64,000 nucleotides of DNA, from contig NZ_CANMNK010000001.1 of NCBI RefSeq assembly GCF_947499265.1, positions 85,001 to 149,000 of the forward strand. The letters are read 5' to 3'. A program made the translations under genes and the position numbers. A model generated the notes under the pieces. It made no database searches. It had not been told where the DNA came from and saw only the letters and a program-made list of their open reading frames with translations. Position 1 is the stretch's first letter, and the number at the start of each line of letters is the position of its first letter. Positions 1-7,764 of the stretch are shown here, piece after piece. The stretch comes from an uncultured Roseobacter sp. (GTDB taxonomy: Bacteria; Pseudomonadota; Alphaproteobacteria; Rhodobacterales; Rhodobacteraceae).

Positions 1-399
1 TTACGAGCTTATCCTTGACGTTCGAACCTCTGCACATCGTTCTACAAGCATTACTGTAACTTGCAGAACAGTCTCTGTTTGTTGTGCTTCAGGTTACCAA
101 AGTAACCGGAAAGCCGTCCAAACAGTGAAGCTGACACTCCATCATCGGCCGAAGCCTAAGAGCGCGATATACAGACGTTGATCCATCGAATGAACCAAAC
201 CGCCCACATATCTCTTCAGATATTCATCAATTTCAAAGAGCGTAGAGACAAAAGTGACAGTGTGCGCCCTAACTTCTTTGGCGCGCCCCGCCTCGTTTAC
301 CTCTGATTTTATTCTTGCGTCTCGTTTCGGTCCGTCCCGTTTCCGGTGTGTCCCGCTCGTCTGGCGCCCCGTTGGTGCATCTCTGCGCCGCCGGTGAGG

Positions 400-441
400 G
401 GGGTTCTACGGTTAGTACGGGGTACCCGCAACCCCTTTTTT
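400..441 (+). terminator. Terminator-like hairpin with T tract
   Basis: A 6-bp GC-rich stem (GGGGTT at 400-405 with AACCCC at 430-435) closes a 24-nt loop that contains its own GGGTACCC palindrome, and six Ts follow at 436-441. This has the form of an intrinsic terminator for plus-strand transcription. No plus-strand gene lies to its left inside the window, so it may end a transcript that begins off the left edge or a short untranslated RNA. Around it, positions 1-800 contain no convincing coding sequence. Confidence 0.4.
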
Positions 442-589
442 CAAGAAACGTCATTTTTTTTACATCTTTCTGCTTTTCACTTTAAAAACAGACCTTTGCT
501 TGTTGAAAATTTCCCTGCAAGACCGCTTTCAGCATGAAAATTTCGTTTATCAGCGGTCAGTGGCGCATCCCATATCCCTATATATAGCG

Positions 590-610
590 TTATCCACAAA
601 GCTATCCCCA
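590..610 (+). promoter_or_regulatory. Two tandem DnaA-box-like 9-mers
   Basis: TTATCCACA at 590-598 matches the DnaA-box consensus TTATNCACA exactly. A second, degenerate copy, CTATCCCCA, follows at 602-610 in the same orientation and 12 bases downstream. Just upstream (about 441-590) the DNA is clearly AT-richer than the genome, with runs of T and A and TATATATA-like stretches. Boxes next to an AT-rich stretch is the arrangement expected of a replication origin or a DnaA-controlled promoter. Which of these it is cannot be settled from sequence reading. Confidence 0.5.
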
Positions 611-611
611 A

Positions 612-760
612 GACTCCTCGATTCATTTGGCAAATCAGGGCCGACTCGCGGCGTGAATCGCCTGAATCACTGGTGATTCATCCGCCCGAAGGCAAAGATT
701 CGTCCAAATGGTCAAAAATGAATCGGCAAATCGCGGTGTTTTAGTCTGAAACCCCGAGTC
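612..760. repeat. Cluster of nine GANTC (CcrM) sites with inverted and direct repeats
   Basis: GANTC occurs at 612, 620, 643, 655, 664, 675, 697, 720 and 756: nine sites in about 150 bases, where chance predicts fewer than one. Two sites form a perfect palindrome with 7-base arms (664-670 and 673-679). GGCAAATC is repeated at 629-636 and 725-732, each copy close to a GANTC site. GANTC is the methylation site of CcrM, the cell-cycle methylase of alphaproteobacteria. The block is intergenic, directly right of the DnaA-box-like 9-mers and left of msrQ. It may be part of an origin or a methylation-sensitive control region. Confidence 0.6.
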
Positions 761-800
761 GGCACCTTCATACCCTGCTGAATTTTCCAGCGGTCGAGGC

Positions 801-1406
801 TCAGACAGCCTGTTTGCTGCGCACTTTGGGCAGGCGCAGCGCCAGAAGACCCAGAATCGCAGCCATATAGAGGAGCGGTTCAGCCGCCCAAGTCTTGGTG
901 AGCATGATATAGTGCGCACCACCCAGCAGCACGGCGAGATAAGAAAGCCGGTGCAACTTGCGCCAGCCAGCACCGAGTTTCCGCACAGACCAGTTGTTGG
1001 AGGTCACCGCGAGGGGCAGCAGCAGGATAAAGCCAACCATGCCTATGGTAATATACGGGCGCTTCAGGATGTCCGCCCAGATCTGGCTGAGGATGCCTAC
1101 ATCCAGCACCAACCAGACCAGCAAGTGAAGCGCGACATATGTAAAGGCCAGCAATCCCAAAGCACGGCGAAACTTCAGCAAGTTGACCCCGAGCAATCGG
1201 CGCAGGGGGGTGATCGTCAGGCCGATGATCAACAGCTGCAAGGCAATCTCGCCCAGCTCGTGTTCAAGCGCCTTGATGGGTTCACGTCCCAAGCCGCCCG
1301 TCTGCGCCAGATAGAGCAACCAGGGCACGGGCAGCAGACACAGTATATAGAGGCCCCAAGTGGGCACCCGGCGCGCAAACGCATTTATGTGATCAACAAC
1401 CGTCAT
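801..1406 (-). CDS. msrQ: MsrQ, haem-binding membrane subunit of methionine sulfoxide reductase
   Basis: This 201-residue membrane protein is the YedZ/MsrQ-type cytochrome that passes electrons from the respiratory chain to periplasmic MsrP, so that oxidised methionines in secreted proteins can be repaired. About six hydrophobic helices are visible, and histidines lie in helices (AYVALHLLVW, KLHRLSYLAV, GGAHYIML) where family members bind haem b. The length matches the family. It lies 23 bases downstream of msrP on the same strand, the usual partner order reversed as in other alphaproteobacteria. The ATG start gives a short cytoplasmic lead before the first helix. Confidence is high from gene pairing and the helix/histidine pattern. 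Confidence 0.93.
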   Translation of the reverse strand: MTVVDHINAFARRVPTWGLYILCLLPVPWLLYLAQTGGLGREPIKALEHELGEIALQLLIIGLTITPLRRLLGVNLLKFRRALGLLAFTYVALHLLVWLVLDVGILSQIWADILKRPYITIGMVGFILLLPLAVTSNNWSVRKLGAGWRKLHRLSYLAVLLGGAHYIMLTKTWAAEPLLYMAAILGLLALRLPKVRSKQAV

Positions 1407-1429
1407 GGGCGTACCCTAGCACAAACTGC

Positions 1430-2335
1430 TTAATAGTACTTTCGCAGGTCCATACCTTCATAAAGGCTGGCAACCTCTTCTGCGTACCCGTTGAACATCA
1501 GCGTCGGCACCCGTTTTGAAAACAGCCCGCCACCCACTTTGCGTTCCGTGGCCTGGCTCCAGCGCGGGTGATCCACCTCCGGGTTCACGTTTGCATAAAA
1601 CCCGTACTCGCTGGCTTGCAGATCCTGCCAGGTGTTCACCGGCTCTTCGTCGGTAACAGTGATCCGCACAATCGACTTGATCGATTTGAAGCCATACTTC
1701 CACGGCACCACCAAACGCATCGGCGCGCCGTTCTGATTGGGGATGGTCTTGCCGTAAATACCCGTCGCCATAATCGTCAGCGGGTGCAGCGCCTCATCCA
1801 TGCGCAGCCCTTCGACATAGGGCCAGTCAATCGTGCGATATTTCTGACCAACCATTTCTTCGGGACGATAGAGCGTTTCAAAACGCACGAATTTGCCTTC
1901 GGGCTGGGCGCCGGCCATTTCCAGCAGGTCCGCCAGTTCAAATCCGTTCCAGGGGATCACCATCGACCACGCCTCGACACAGCGGAAGCGGTAGATGCGC
2001 TCCTCCACCGTCATCTCAGCCATGATGTCCTTGAAGCTGTATTCACCGGGTTTTTCGACCAGACCATCAATGGTCACCGTCCAGGGATCCGTCGTCAACG
2101 CACCGGCATAAGCCGCCGGATCCGTCTTGCCGGTCCCGAATTCATAGAAGTTGTTATATTGCGTGATGTCTTCCCAGGGGTTCGGCTCCAGCGCCTCCTG
2201 CGCGTCAGCCCGCGTACTCAGACCGGCCACAGCGGCACCCGCCGCCGCACCGGCGATCAACTGCCGGCGGTTCATGAAAAGCGGCTCCGGCGTGATCTCC
2301 TCACGGGTCAGGTTATTCGTCCACCGATGTGCCAT
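1430..2335 (-). CDS. msrP: MsrP, periplasmic molybdopterin methionine sulfoxide reductase
   Basis: The catalytic subunit (301 residues) of the MsrPQ repair system reduces methionine sulfoxide in envelope proteins. A twin-arginine signal is present at residues 21-45 (NRRQLIAG, a hydrophobic stretch, then an ADA-type cleavage site). As in the E. coli protein, it is preceded by a roughly 20-residue lead, which supports the upstream ATG. The molybdenum-ligating cysteine is probably C119 in RFRCVEAW, inside the oxidoreductase molybdopterin-binding fold. The protein would fold with cofactor in the cytoplasm and be exported by Tat. It is co-transcribed with msrQ, which follows after 23 bases. Confidence 0.94.
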   Translation of the reverse strand: MAHRWTNNLTREEITPEPLFMNRRQLIAGAAAGAAVAGLSTRADAQEALEPNPWEDITQYNNFYEFGTGKTDPAAYAGALTTDPWTVTIDGLVEKPGEYSFKDIMAEMTVEERIYRFRCVEAWSMVIPWNGFELADLLEMAGAQPEGKFVRFETLYRPEEMVGQKYRTIDWPYVEGLRMDEALHPLTIMATGIYGKTIPNQNGAPMRLVVPWKYGFKSIKSIVRITVTDEEPVNTWQDLQASEYGFYANVNPEVDHPRWSQATERKVGGGLFSKRVPTLMFNGYAEEVASLYEGMDLRKYY

Positions 2336-2446
2336 CGTCTACTCCTGCGCAATCGCGTTTTGCATCATGTAGAGAGTGTTAGGTTCAGGACCAAACCATT
2401 TCGAGTCACGAATGAGACAGGAAACTGTAACGTTTGGGGCGGTGTC

Positions 2447-3097
2447 TCACAGGCCCAGCAGATCGGGCAGCGCATCCATCGACGCAAAAAGCCGGTCGCA
2501 GATGGGGTCCAGCCGCGCCGGATCGCTCTGCGCGACATACCCGAATGTGCACATGTTTGCGGCCTTTCCTGCCCGGGCACCACTGGCGCTGTCTTCGACG
2601 ACCACACACCGGTCCGGCGCAACACCAGCTTCCTGCGCGGCCTTCAGGTAAACGTCGGGCGCGGGTTTCGGATTTGCGACGTCTTCACGGGAATAGATGC
2701 GGCCCTGCAAGCGTTCGATGAGACCCGTGCGCGTGAGGGTGATTTCCATTTTCCGGTGCGGGCCGTTTGAGCCGACAGCATAAGGGATACCAGCATCGTC
2801 CAATGCGTCCAGAACGGCCGCAATGCCGGGCACTGGCTCAACCCGGTCGGCAAGCACGTCAAAGATTTCGCTATATATCGTGTCCAGCCATCCCCCCGGC
2901 AGTTTCGCCCCCATGTCACGCGCGGTTTTCATCACGCCCATCATGGTGCCACCGACAAAGAGATCGACAACCTGGTCGATAGAAATCTTCAGCCCGTGCC
3001 GCGCCAGATTGTCCCGAATGATCACATTGGTCAGCGGTTCGCTGTCGACCAGAACACCGTCACAATCAAAGATCACCAAGTCAGGGGGAAGGTTCAT
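2447..3097 (-). CDS. HAD-superfamily phosphatase, beta-phosphoglucomutase-like subgroup
   Basis: This 216-residue soluble hydrolase has the complete HAD motif set: IFDCDGVLVDSE at the N-terminus (nucleophile and acid/base aspartates), VGSNG (motif II), the lysine of NPKPAPDVY (motif III), and VVEDSASG (motif IV). The cap inserted after motif I places it with the beta-phosphoglucomutase/phosphoglycolate-phosphatase-like proteins. The substrate cannot be told. The start ATG is only 8 residues before the catalytic motif, so it is unlikely to be wrong. No Shine-Dalgarno sequence precedes it; the T tract of the upstream clpB terminator ends at the start codon. A 6-codon open frame overlaps the start as TCATGA, so coupled initiation is possible. 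Confidence 0.85.
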   Translation of the reverse strand: MNLPPDLVIFDCDGVLVDSEPLTNVIIRDNLARHGLKISIDQVVDLFVGGTMMGVMKTARDMGAKLPGGWLDTIYSEIFDVLADRVEPVPGIAAVLDALDDAGIPYAVGSNGPHRKMEITLTRTGLIERLQGRIYSREDVANPKPAPDVYLKAAQEAGVAPDRCVVVEDSASGARAGKAANMCTFGYVAQSDPARLDPICDRLFASMDALPDLLGL

Positions 3098-3127
3098 GAA
3101 AAAGGCCGGGTCATATGCCCGGCCTTT
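3097..3127 (-). terminator. Intrinsic terminator after clpB
   Basis: A 10-bp perfect stem (AAAGGCCGGG with CCCGGCCTTT in plus-strand reading, 3101-3110 and 3118-3127) with a 7-nt loop ends in a run of Ts on the minus strand. It lies 24 bases after the clpB stop codon. The T tract runs into the start codon of the HAD gene, so readthrough would decide how much HAD mRNA is made from the clpB promoter. Confidence 0.85.
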
Positions 3128-3150
3128 CTGACGTCATAACGTGTAGCGCC

Positions 3151-5769
3151 TCAATGCACGACTGCATCATCCGGCTTGGGCCGGTTGGTAGCCGCGACCC
3201 TGTCGCCGATGATTAGCCCTTCGGCCCCGGCGGAGATGTTGAGCGTATCGCCGTCCTTCACATCACCCGCCAGCAGCATTTCCGCCAGCGGATCCTGCAA
3301 CGCTCGTTGGATGACGCGCTTCAGGGGCCGCGCGCCAAAGACCGGGTCATAGCCTTCGTCGGCCAGCCACTTGCGTGCACCATCGTCCAGATCCAGCGTG
3401 ATTTTGCGGGCCGCCAGCCGTTTCAGCAGGCGCGCCATCTGGATATCGACGATGCCGTCCATATCGTCACGGCCAAGACGGTCAAAGATGATGGTCTCAT
3501 CCAGACGGTTCAGGAACTCAGGCCGGAAATGCGACCGCACCGCATCCATCACATCGCGTTTGGCATCCGAGGCATCCGCCCCATCGGGCAGACGGCTCAG
3601 GCTTTGCGCCCCAAGGTTCGACGTCAGGATGATCAGCGTTTGCTTGAAATCCACCGTGCGGCCCTGCCCGTCGGTCAGCACCCCGTCATCAAGCACCTGC
3701 AACAGCACATTGAACACATCCGGGTGCGCTTTTTCGACCTCATCGAAAAGCACCACCTGATAGGGTCTGCGCCGCACAGCTTCTGTCAGCACGCCGCCCT
3801 CATCATATCCGACGTAGCCGGGAGGGGCCCCGATCAACCGCGCCACCGCGTGTTTTTCCATGAACTCCGACATATCGATGCGCACCATGGCGCTGTCATC
3901 ATCAAAGAGGAACTCGGCCACGGCTTTGGTCAGCTCGGTCTTGCCTACGCCGGTCGGCCCGAGAAAGAGGAAAGAGCCCAAGGGCCGGTTTTCGTCGTTC
4001 AACCCCGCGCGCGCGCGGCGCACCGCATTCGACAGCGCCCGAACGGCCGTGCCCTGACCGATCACCCGCTTGTGCAGTTGATCTTCCATGCGCAGGAGCT
4101 TGTCGCGTTCCCCTTCCAGCATTTTGCCTGCGGGGATCCCTGTCCAGCGCTCGACAACGCTTGCAATCTGCTCAGGACGCACGGCCTCCTCGACCAGCAT
4201 ATCGCTGTCGTCGCGGCCTTCGGCCTCACCAAGCTGCTTTTCAAGCTGCGGGATCACGCCGTAGGAAAGCTCACCGGCCTTAGCCAGATTGCCTTCGCGT
4301 TTCGCAATCTCCAGCTCGGCGCGGGCCTGATCCAGCTGCTCTTTCAGATCCCGCGCGCTCGACAGCTTGTCCCGCTCGGATTGCCACTGCGCGGTCATCT
4401 CGCCACTGCGCTCCTGCAAGTCGGCCAGGTCCTTTTCCAGCGTCTCCAGACGGTCTTTGCTAGCGGTGTCGTCCTCCAGCCGCAGCGCTTCGGCTTCGAT
4501 CTGCATCTGCAGGATCGACCGATCCAGCGCGTCCAGCTCTTCGGGTTTGCTGTCCACTTCCATACGCAGACGGCTTGCGGCCTCATCAACGAGGTCAATG
4601 GCTTTGTCCGGCAGAAAGCGGTCAGTGATGTAGCGGTGGCTCAACGTCGAGGCGGCGACCAGCGCGCTGTCGGAAATCCGCACCCCGTGGTGCAGCTCAT
4701 ACTTTTCCTTGATGCCGCGCAGGATACTGATGGTGTCTTCAACCGTCGGCTCCAGGATCATCACCGGTTGGAACCGGCGGGCCAGGGCCGCGTCTTTCTC
4801 GACATATTTGCGGTATTCATCAAGCGTGGTGGCCCCAACGCAATGCAATTCGCCGCGTGCCAGGGCCGGTTTGATCAGGTTGGCCGCGTCCATCGCGCCA
4901 TCGGCCTTGCCCGCGCCCACCAGCGTGTGCATTTCATCGATGAAAAGGATGATCTCACCCGCGGCTTCTGTCACCTCGGTCAAGACCGCTTTCAAGCGTT
5001 CCTCGAATTCACCCCGATACTTTGCGCCTGCGATCAGCGCGCCCATGTCGAGCGCCAGCAGCTTCTTGTTTCGCAAACTTTCGGGCACGTCGCCATTCAC
5101 GATCCGCAGCGCCAGACCCTCGGCAATCGCCGTCTTGCCCACGCCGGGTTCACCGATCAGGACCGGGTTGTTCTTGGTCCGGCGGCTCAGCACCTGCATG
5201 GCCCGGCGGATTTCCTCATCGCGACCAATAATCGGGTCGATCTTGCCCGCCTCGGCGCGCTCCGTCAGGTCCATCGCGTATTTCTTCAGCGCGTCATAGC
5301 CTTCCTCGGCGCTCGCGGTATCCGCCGTGCGGCCTTTGCGAATGTCGTTGATCGCACTGTTCAGAGCTTGTGCTGTGACGCCACCGGCATCCAGCGCCGT
5401 TTTTGCCGCCGATTTTACCATGCAGAGCGCCATTAGAATGCGTTCTACGGGTACAAAACTGTCGCCTGCCTTCTTGGCCAGCGCTTCGGCCTCGGTCAGC
5501 ACTTTTTGTGTGGTATTATCAAGATAAATCTGTGCCGCATCGCCACTGACTTTCGGCATCTTGGACAGGGCAATTTCGGTTGATTGCACAACCTGGGCAG
5601 GGGTGCCGCCCGCAGCCGAAATCAGATTGCTTGCCAATCCCTGATCATCGTCCATCAAAGCCTTGAGGATATGCTCGGGTGCCAGGCGCTGGTGGCTGTC
5701 GCGTGTTGCGATCGTCTGCGCCGCTTGGATAAAGCCGCGCGACCGCTCCGTGAACTTGGTCAAGTCCAT
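3151..5769 (-). CDS. clpB: ClpB disaggregase (Hsp100)
   Basis: This is a hexameric AAA+ chaperone of 872 residues that pulls proteins out of aggregates together with DnaK. The domains in order are the Clp_N double repeat (about 1-145), AAA-1 with Walker [10 protein letters not shown] at about 206-214, a long charged coiled-coil middle domain (about 410-520) that separates ClpB from ClpA/C, and AAA-2 with Walker [10 protein letters not shown] at about 610, followed by the C-terminal D2-small domain. The length is normal. The ATG is preceded by AAGGAG at 7-base spacing. A sigma-32-like promoter lies about 80 bases upstream, and an intrinsic terminator follows. The gene appears monocistronic, with possible readthrough into the HAD gene. 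Confidence 0.98.
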   Translation of the reverse strand: MDLTKFTERSRGFIQAAQTIATRDSHQRLAPEHILKALMDDDQGLASNLISAAGGTPAQVVQSTEIALSKMPKVSGDAAQIYLDNTTQKVLTEAEALAKKAGDSFVPVERILMALCMVKSAAKTALDAGGVTAQALNSAINDIRKGRTADTASAEEGYDALKKYAMDLTERAEAGKIDPIIGRDEEIRRAMQVLSRRTKNNPVLIGEPGVGKTAIAEGLALRIVNGDVPESLRNKKLLALDMGALIAGAKYRGEFEERLKAVLTEVTEAAGEIILFIDEMHTLVGAGKADGAMDAANLIKPALARGELHCVGATTLDEYRKYVEKDAALARRFQPVMILEPTVEDTISILRGIKEKYELHHGVRISDSALVAASTLSHRYITDRFLPDKAIDLVDEAASRLRMEVDSKPEELDALDRSILQMQIEAEALRLEDDTASKDRLETLEKDLADLQERSGEMTAQWQSERDKLSSARDLKEQLDQARAELEIAKREGNLAKAGELSYGVIPQLEKQLGEAEGRDDSDMLVEEAVRPEQIASVVERWTGIPAGKMLEGERDKLLRMEDQLHKRVIGQGTAVRALSNAVRRARAGLNDENRPLGSFLFLGPTGVGKTELTKAVAEFLFDDDSAMVRIDMSEFMEKHAVARLIGAPPGYVGYDEGGVLTEAVRRRPYQVVLFDEVEKAHPDVFNVLLQVLDDGVLTDGQGRTVDFKQTLIILTSNLGAQSLSRLPDGADASDAKRDVMDAVRSHFRPEFLNRLDETIIFDRLGRDDMDGIVDIQMARLLKRLAARKITLDLDDGARKWLADEGYDPVFGARPLKRVIQRALQDPLAEMLLAGDVKDGDTLNISAGAEGLIIGDRVAATNRPKPDDAVVH

Positions 5770-5847
5770 GGTATTTCTCCTTTTCCAAAGCGTCCCGGGT
5801 GGCTACGCCCGACCAGGCGGCACGTCAGCGGATGGGACCTTGAACTT

Positions 5848-5877
5848 TATCTGGGGCGCACGGGCGCCCGCTTCAAG
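5848..5877 (-). promoter_or_regulatory. Sigma-32 (RpoH) heat-shock promoter of clpB
   Basis: On the minus strand CTTGAA (5877-5872) is separated by 15 bases from CCCCAGATA (5856-5848). The known sigma-32 consensus is CTTGAA, 13-15 bases, CCCCATNT. The -35 is exact and the -10 core is nearly so. Transcription would start near 5842, about 70 bases before the clpB ATG. This fits heat-shock control of clpB as known from other bacteria. Confidence 0.8.
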
Positions 5878-6094
5878 AGGCCCGCACGCTCCAATAGAAC
5901 TATAGTCATACAGCGATGGTCTTGCTGTGACGTAAATCAAATACGCCCTTATGGGAAAGCGCCGCTGCCTTTCCCCGTTACGCGCAGCGCCACCGCCCTT
6001 ATCTATCACTGCAGACAAAGGCCCAATCACGGTTCGCCCCGTGTTCTGCCGGTCTCGTCGTTGCGTAATAAGTTGGCTTGTTCTGCCAGTTCCA

Positions 6095-6268
6095 GTTGGT
6101 TCGCCTGATTTCACAACTCCACTTCATCAGGCGGAGCAACCGGTCTCAAAGGTGAGAGGTTGTGGCCTGGCAGCTACCCCAGATCGGGTAACGCGGCACC
6201 GCCTTTGAGACTGTATCAATCACCTTGGCCCGGAGCGCTTACTTGCGGCGTCTTCCGGGTCTTTTTTT
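6095..6268 (+). ncRNA. Candidate structured RNA (sRNA or pyrF leader) upstream of pyrF
   Basis: Three stems follow one another on the plus strand between divergent clpB and pyrF. The first is CGCCTGAT/ATCAGGCG (6102-6109, 6126-6133) with a 16-nt loop, extended by GGTT/AACC after a small bulge. The second is a perfect 10-bp stem GTCTCAAAGG/CCTTTGAGAC (6143-6152, 6202-6211) enclosing a hairpin TACCC/GGGTA. The third is an intrinsic terminator ending at 6268. No open frame of note is present, and no plus-strand gene lies to the left, so a transcript must begin in this gap. Either it is a free small RNA or a leader that attenuates pyrF, whose start is 72 bases further on. I do not recognise the RNA family; SRP RNA, 6S and tmRNA signatures are absent. 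The 5' end is a guess. Confidence 0.55.
6229..6268 (+). terminator. Intrinsic terminator in the clpB-pyrF gap
   Basis: CCCGGA (6229-6234) pairs with TCCGGG (6254-6259), with further possible GC pairs inside, and seven Ts follow at 6262-6268. It points right, away from clpB and toward pyrF. It must end a transcript that starts within the preceding 460 bases. Confidence 0.8.
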
Positions 6269-6340
6269 GTCTGACCCCCGACCCGATGGACAGCCGCGAT
6301 CCAAGAGCATATGGAAACGCAACAGACAGCGGAGCAGATG

Positions 6341-7057
6341 ATGACGGATGACAGATTGATCGTGGCATTGGATGTGCCCAACGCACTGTCGGGTGCGGAG
6401 CTGGCCACGCAACTGGGCGATGCGGTGAATTTCTACAAGATCGGTCTGGGCATGCTCACCGGGGGCGGTCTGGCCCTGGCCAATGAGCTGAAGCAGGAAC
6501 AGGGGAAACGCATTTTCCTCGACATGAAGCTTTTTGACATCGGCGCCACTATCGAGGCCGCTGTCCGGGGTCTGGCACAGTTTGACCTCGATTTCCTGAC
6601 GGTGCACGGCGATCCGCATGTGGTCGCTGCAGCCAAGGAAGGCGCGGGTGCGTCCGATATGAAGATCCTCGCGGTGACCATTCTGACCTCGCTGGACCGT
6701 GCTGATCTGGACGTCTGCCAGATCAGGGCGGGTGATGTGTCGGAACTGGTCGGAGCCCGCGCCGCACGCGCTTTCGAGGCAGGTGCCGACGGGGTGATCG
6801 CCTCCCCGCAGGAGGCTGCGATGATCCGCGCGCTGCCCCAGGCACAGGACCGGCTGATTGTGACGCCAGGTGTGCGCCCCGCCGGTGCCGATTTGGGGGA
6901 TCAGAAACGCGTCGCAACCCCGGCAAATGCGGTTGCAGATGGCGCAGACCACATCGTTGTGGGCCGTCCGGTGTGGAAATCATCAAATCCGCGCGCTGCC
7001 GCAGAGGCCATTGTGGCGGAGTTGAACAGCCCACAGGCGCACAACCCAAACCACTGA
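6341..7057 (+). CDS. pyrF: Orotidine 5'-phosphate decarboxylase
   Basis: This enzyme converts OMP to UMP, the last step of pyrimidine synthesis. It is a 238-residue TIM barrel carrying the catalytic array D-x-K-x-x-D in FLDMKLFDIG, with an upstream IVALDVPN strand and a C-terminal VTPGVRP phosphate-binding loop. The start was placed at the second of two adjacent ATGs because GGAG lies 6 bases before it. An upstream in-frame ATG at 6311 would add ten residues that the family usually lacks. The gene stands alone; a structured RNA with an intrinsic terminator lies directly upstream and may control it. Confidence 0.95.
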   Translation: MTDDRLIVALDVPNALSGAELATQLGDAVNFYKIGLGMLTGGGLALANELKQEQGKRIFLDMKLFDIGATIEAAVRGLAQFDLDFLTVHGDPHVVAAAKEGAGASDMKILAVTILTSLDRADLDVCQIRAGDVSELVGARAARAFEAGADGVIASPQEAAMIRALPQAQDRLIVTPGVRPAGADLGDQKRVATPANAVADGADHIVVGRPVWKSSNPRAAAEAIVAELNSPQAHNPNH

Positions 7058-7077
7058 TCCCTATTCAGAATTCGCAT

Positions 7078-7086
7078 TTATCCACA
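7078..7086 (+). promoter_or_regulatory. Single DnaA-box 9-mer
   Basis: TTATCCACA occurs 21 bases after the pyrF stop codon. It is an exact DnaA-box match but isolated, without neighbouring boxes or a GANTC cluster. By chance about one such 9-mer would be found in every two windows of this size, so it may mean nothing. Confidence 0.25.
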
Positions 7087-7263
7087 GGTGCAACCCGAAT
7101 GTCGGCCCGGGCTGTAAAAACAACCCACTGTGGCTAATGCACAACAGACCACTGCATCTGGTTCAAACCGGTGATCTGGCGGTAGGTGAATTCGCCTTTA
7201 AGTGGTATCTTAACCCCAGGTGATACTCCCCAACGGACCGCGTCTTCCTGAGGTTCGTTACCT

Positions 7264-7294
7264 CCCCCCGCTTAAAGCAGCGGGGGGGTTTTTT
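7264..7294 (+). terminator. Intrinsic terminator downstream of pyrF
   Basis: A 9-bp GC stem (7264-7272 with 7279-7287), a 6-nt loop and six Ts (7289-7294) form a strong plus-strand terminator. It lies about 205 bases beyond pyrF. The interval between contains further hairpins, such as GAGGT/ACCTC near 7250-7265, so the transcript ending here may be a long pyrF 3' UTR or a separate small RNA. The T tract overlaps the stop codon of the convergent Nudix gene. Confidence 0.85.
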
Positions 7295-7736
7295 AAGAAA
7301 CACCCTCTTCCAGGAAATCTTGCAGCCGCTCCTGAAACCGAGGCACGACCCCCGGATGCTGCAGAAATTCAGCCACCTCCATCATGCGCCAGCACTGTCC
7401 TTCATCGCCAAAAACAATCGCCTGCTCTGCACCCAGGTCCAGCCGCGCGACAAAGAACCAATTGCTCTGATCGCCCGTCTGGTAGAACCGGCGCCAGCAA
7501 ACGGTATCGGGCGGCACGTCCAACCCCAATTCCTCACGCGTTTCACGCAACGCGCAGTCCAGCGGTGTCTCTGCACCCTCGCGGCCACCGCCCGGCAGAT
7601 CCCAATGACCCGGATATGGAATGTCCGTGCGATCATCCCGCAGGATCGTGATGATCCCGCGCCCGATCAACAGCGCCAGCTTCGCCCCGGTGAAGGGCAT
7701 GTTCATTTCATCTGCGCTGGCGTAAGGTTGGACCAT
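7293..7736 (-). CDS. Nudix hydrolase
   Basis: This 147-residue hydrolase acts on nucleoside-diphosphate-linked compounds. The Nudix box is complete: the glycine and acidic residues of GGGREGAE followed by RETREELGLD fit G-x5-E-x7-R-E-U-x-E-E-x-G-U at about residues 49-73. The preceding PYPGHWDLPGG strand is typical of MutT-like members. The substrate is unknown. The gene is divergent from dinB with 28 bases between starts, so the promoters must overlap, and a house-cleaning role beside a translesion polymerase is plausible. An alternative start at the internal MNMPFTG would shorten it by 11 residues. Confidence 0.85.
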   Translation of the reverse strand: MVQPYASADEMNMPFTGAKLALLIGRGIITILRDDRTDIPYPGHWDLPGGGREGAETPLDCALRETREELGLDVPPDTVCWRRFYQTGDQSNWFFVARLDLGAEQAIVFGDEGQCWRMMEVAEFLQHPGVVPRFQERLQDFLEEGVS

Positions 7737-7764
7737 ATCTTCATGATAGACGAACTGCCCGCAA

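Noticed and set aside
2-181. Open frame of 59 codons on the plus strand running in from the window edge
   Set aside because: Codon use is poor for this genome (AGA, ATA, TGT), the translation has no protein-like pattern, and no start is visible. It could be the end of a foreign gene, but this cannot be supported.
269-537. Two overlapping short frames on opposite strands near the left edge
   Set aside because: No ribosome sites and no family resemblance; one spans the terminator-like hairpin.
5803-6114. 103-codon frame on the minus strand upstream of clpB
   Set aside because: It would overlap the sigma-32 promoter and the clpB leader, and its composition is unlike a protein.
6143-6211. Possible SRP RNA, 6S RNA or known riboswitch
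   Set aside because: The GGAAG-type SRP loop, 6S central bubble and core motifs of TPP, cobalamin, SAM-II or ZTP riboswitches were not found; left as an unknown structured RNA.
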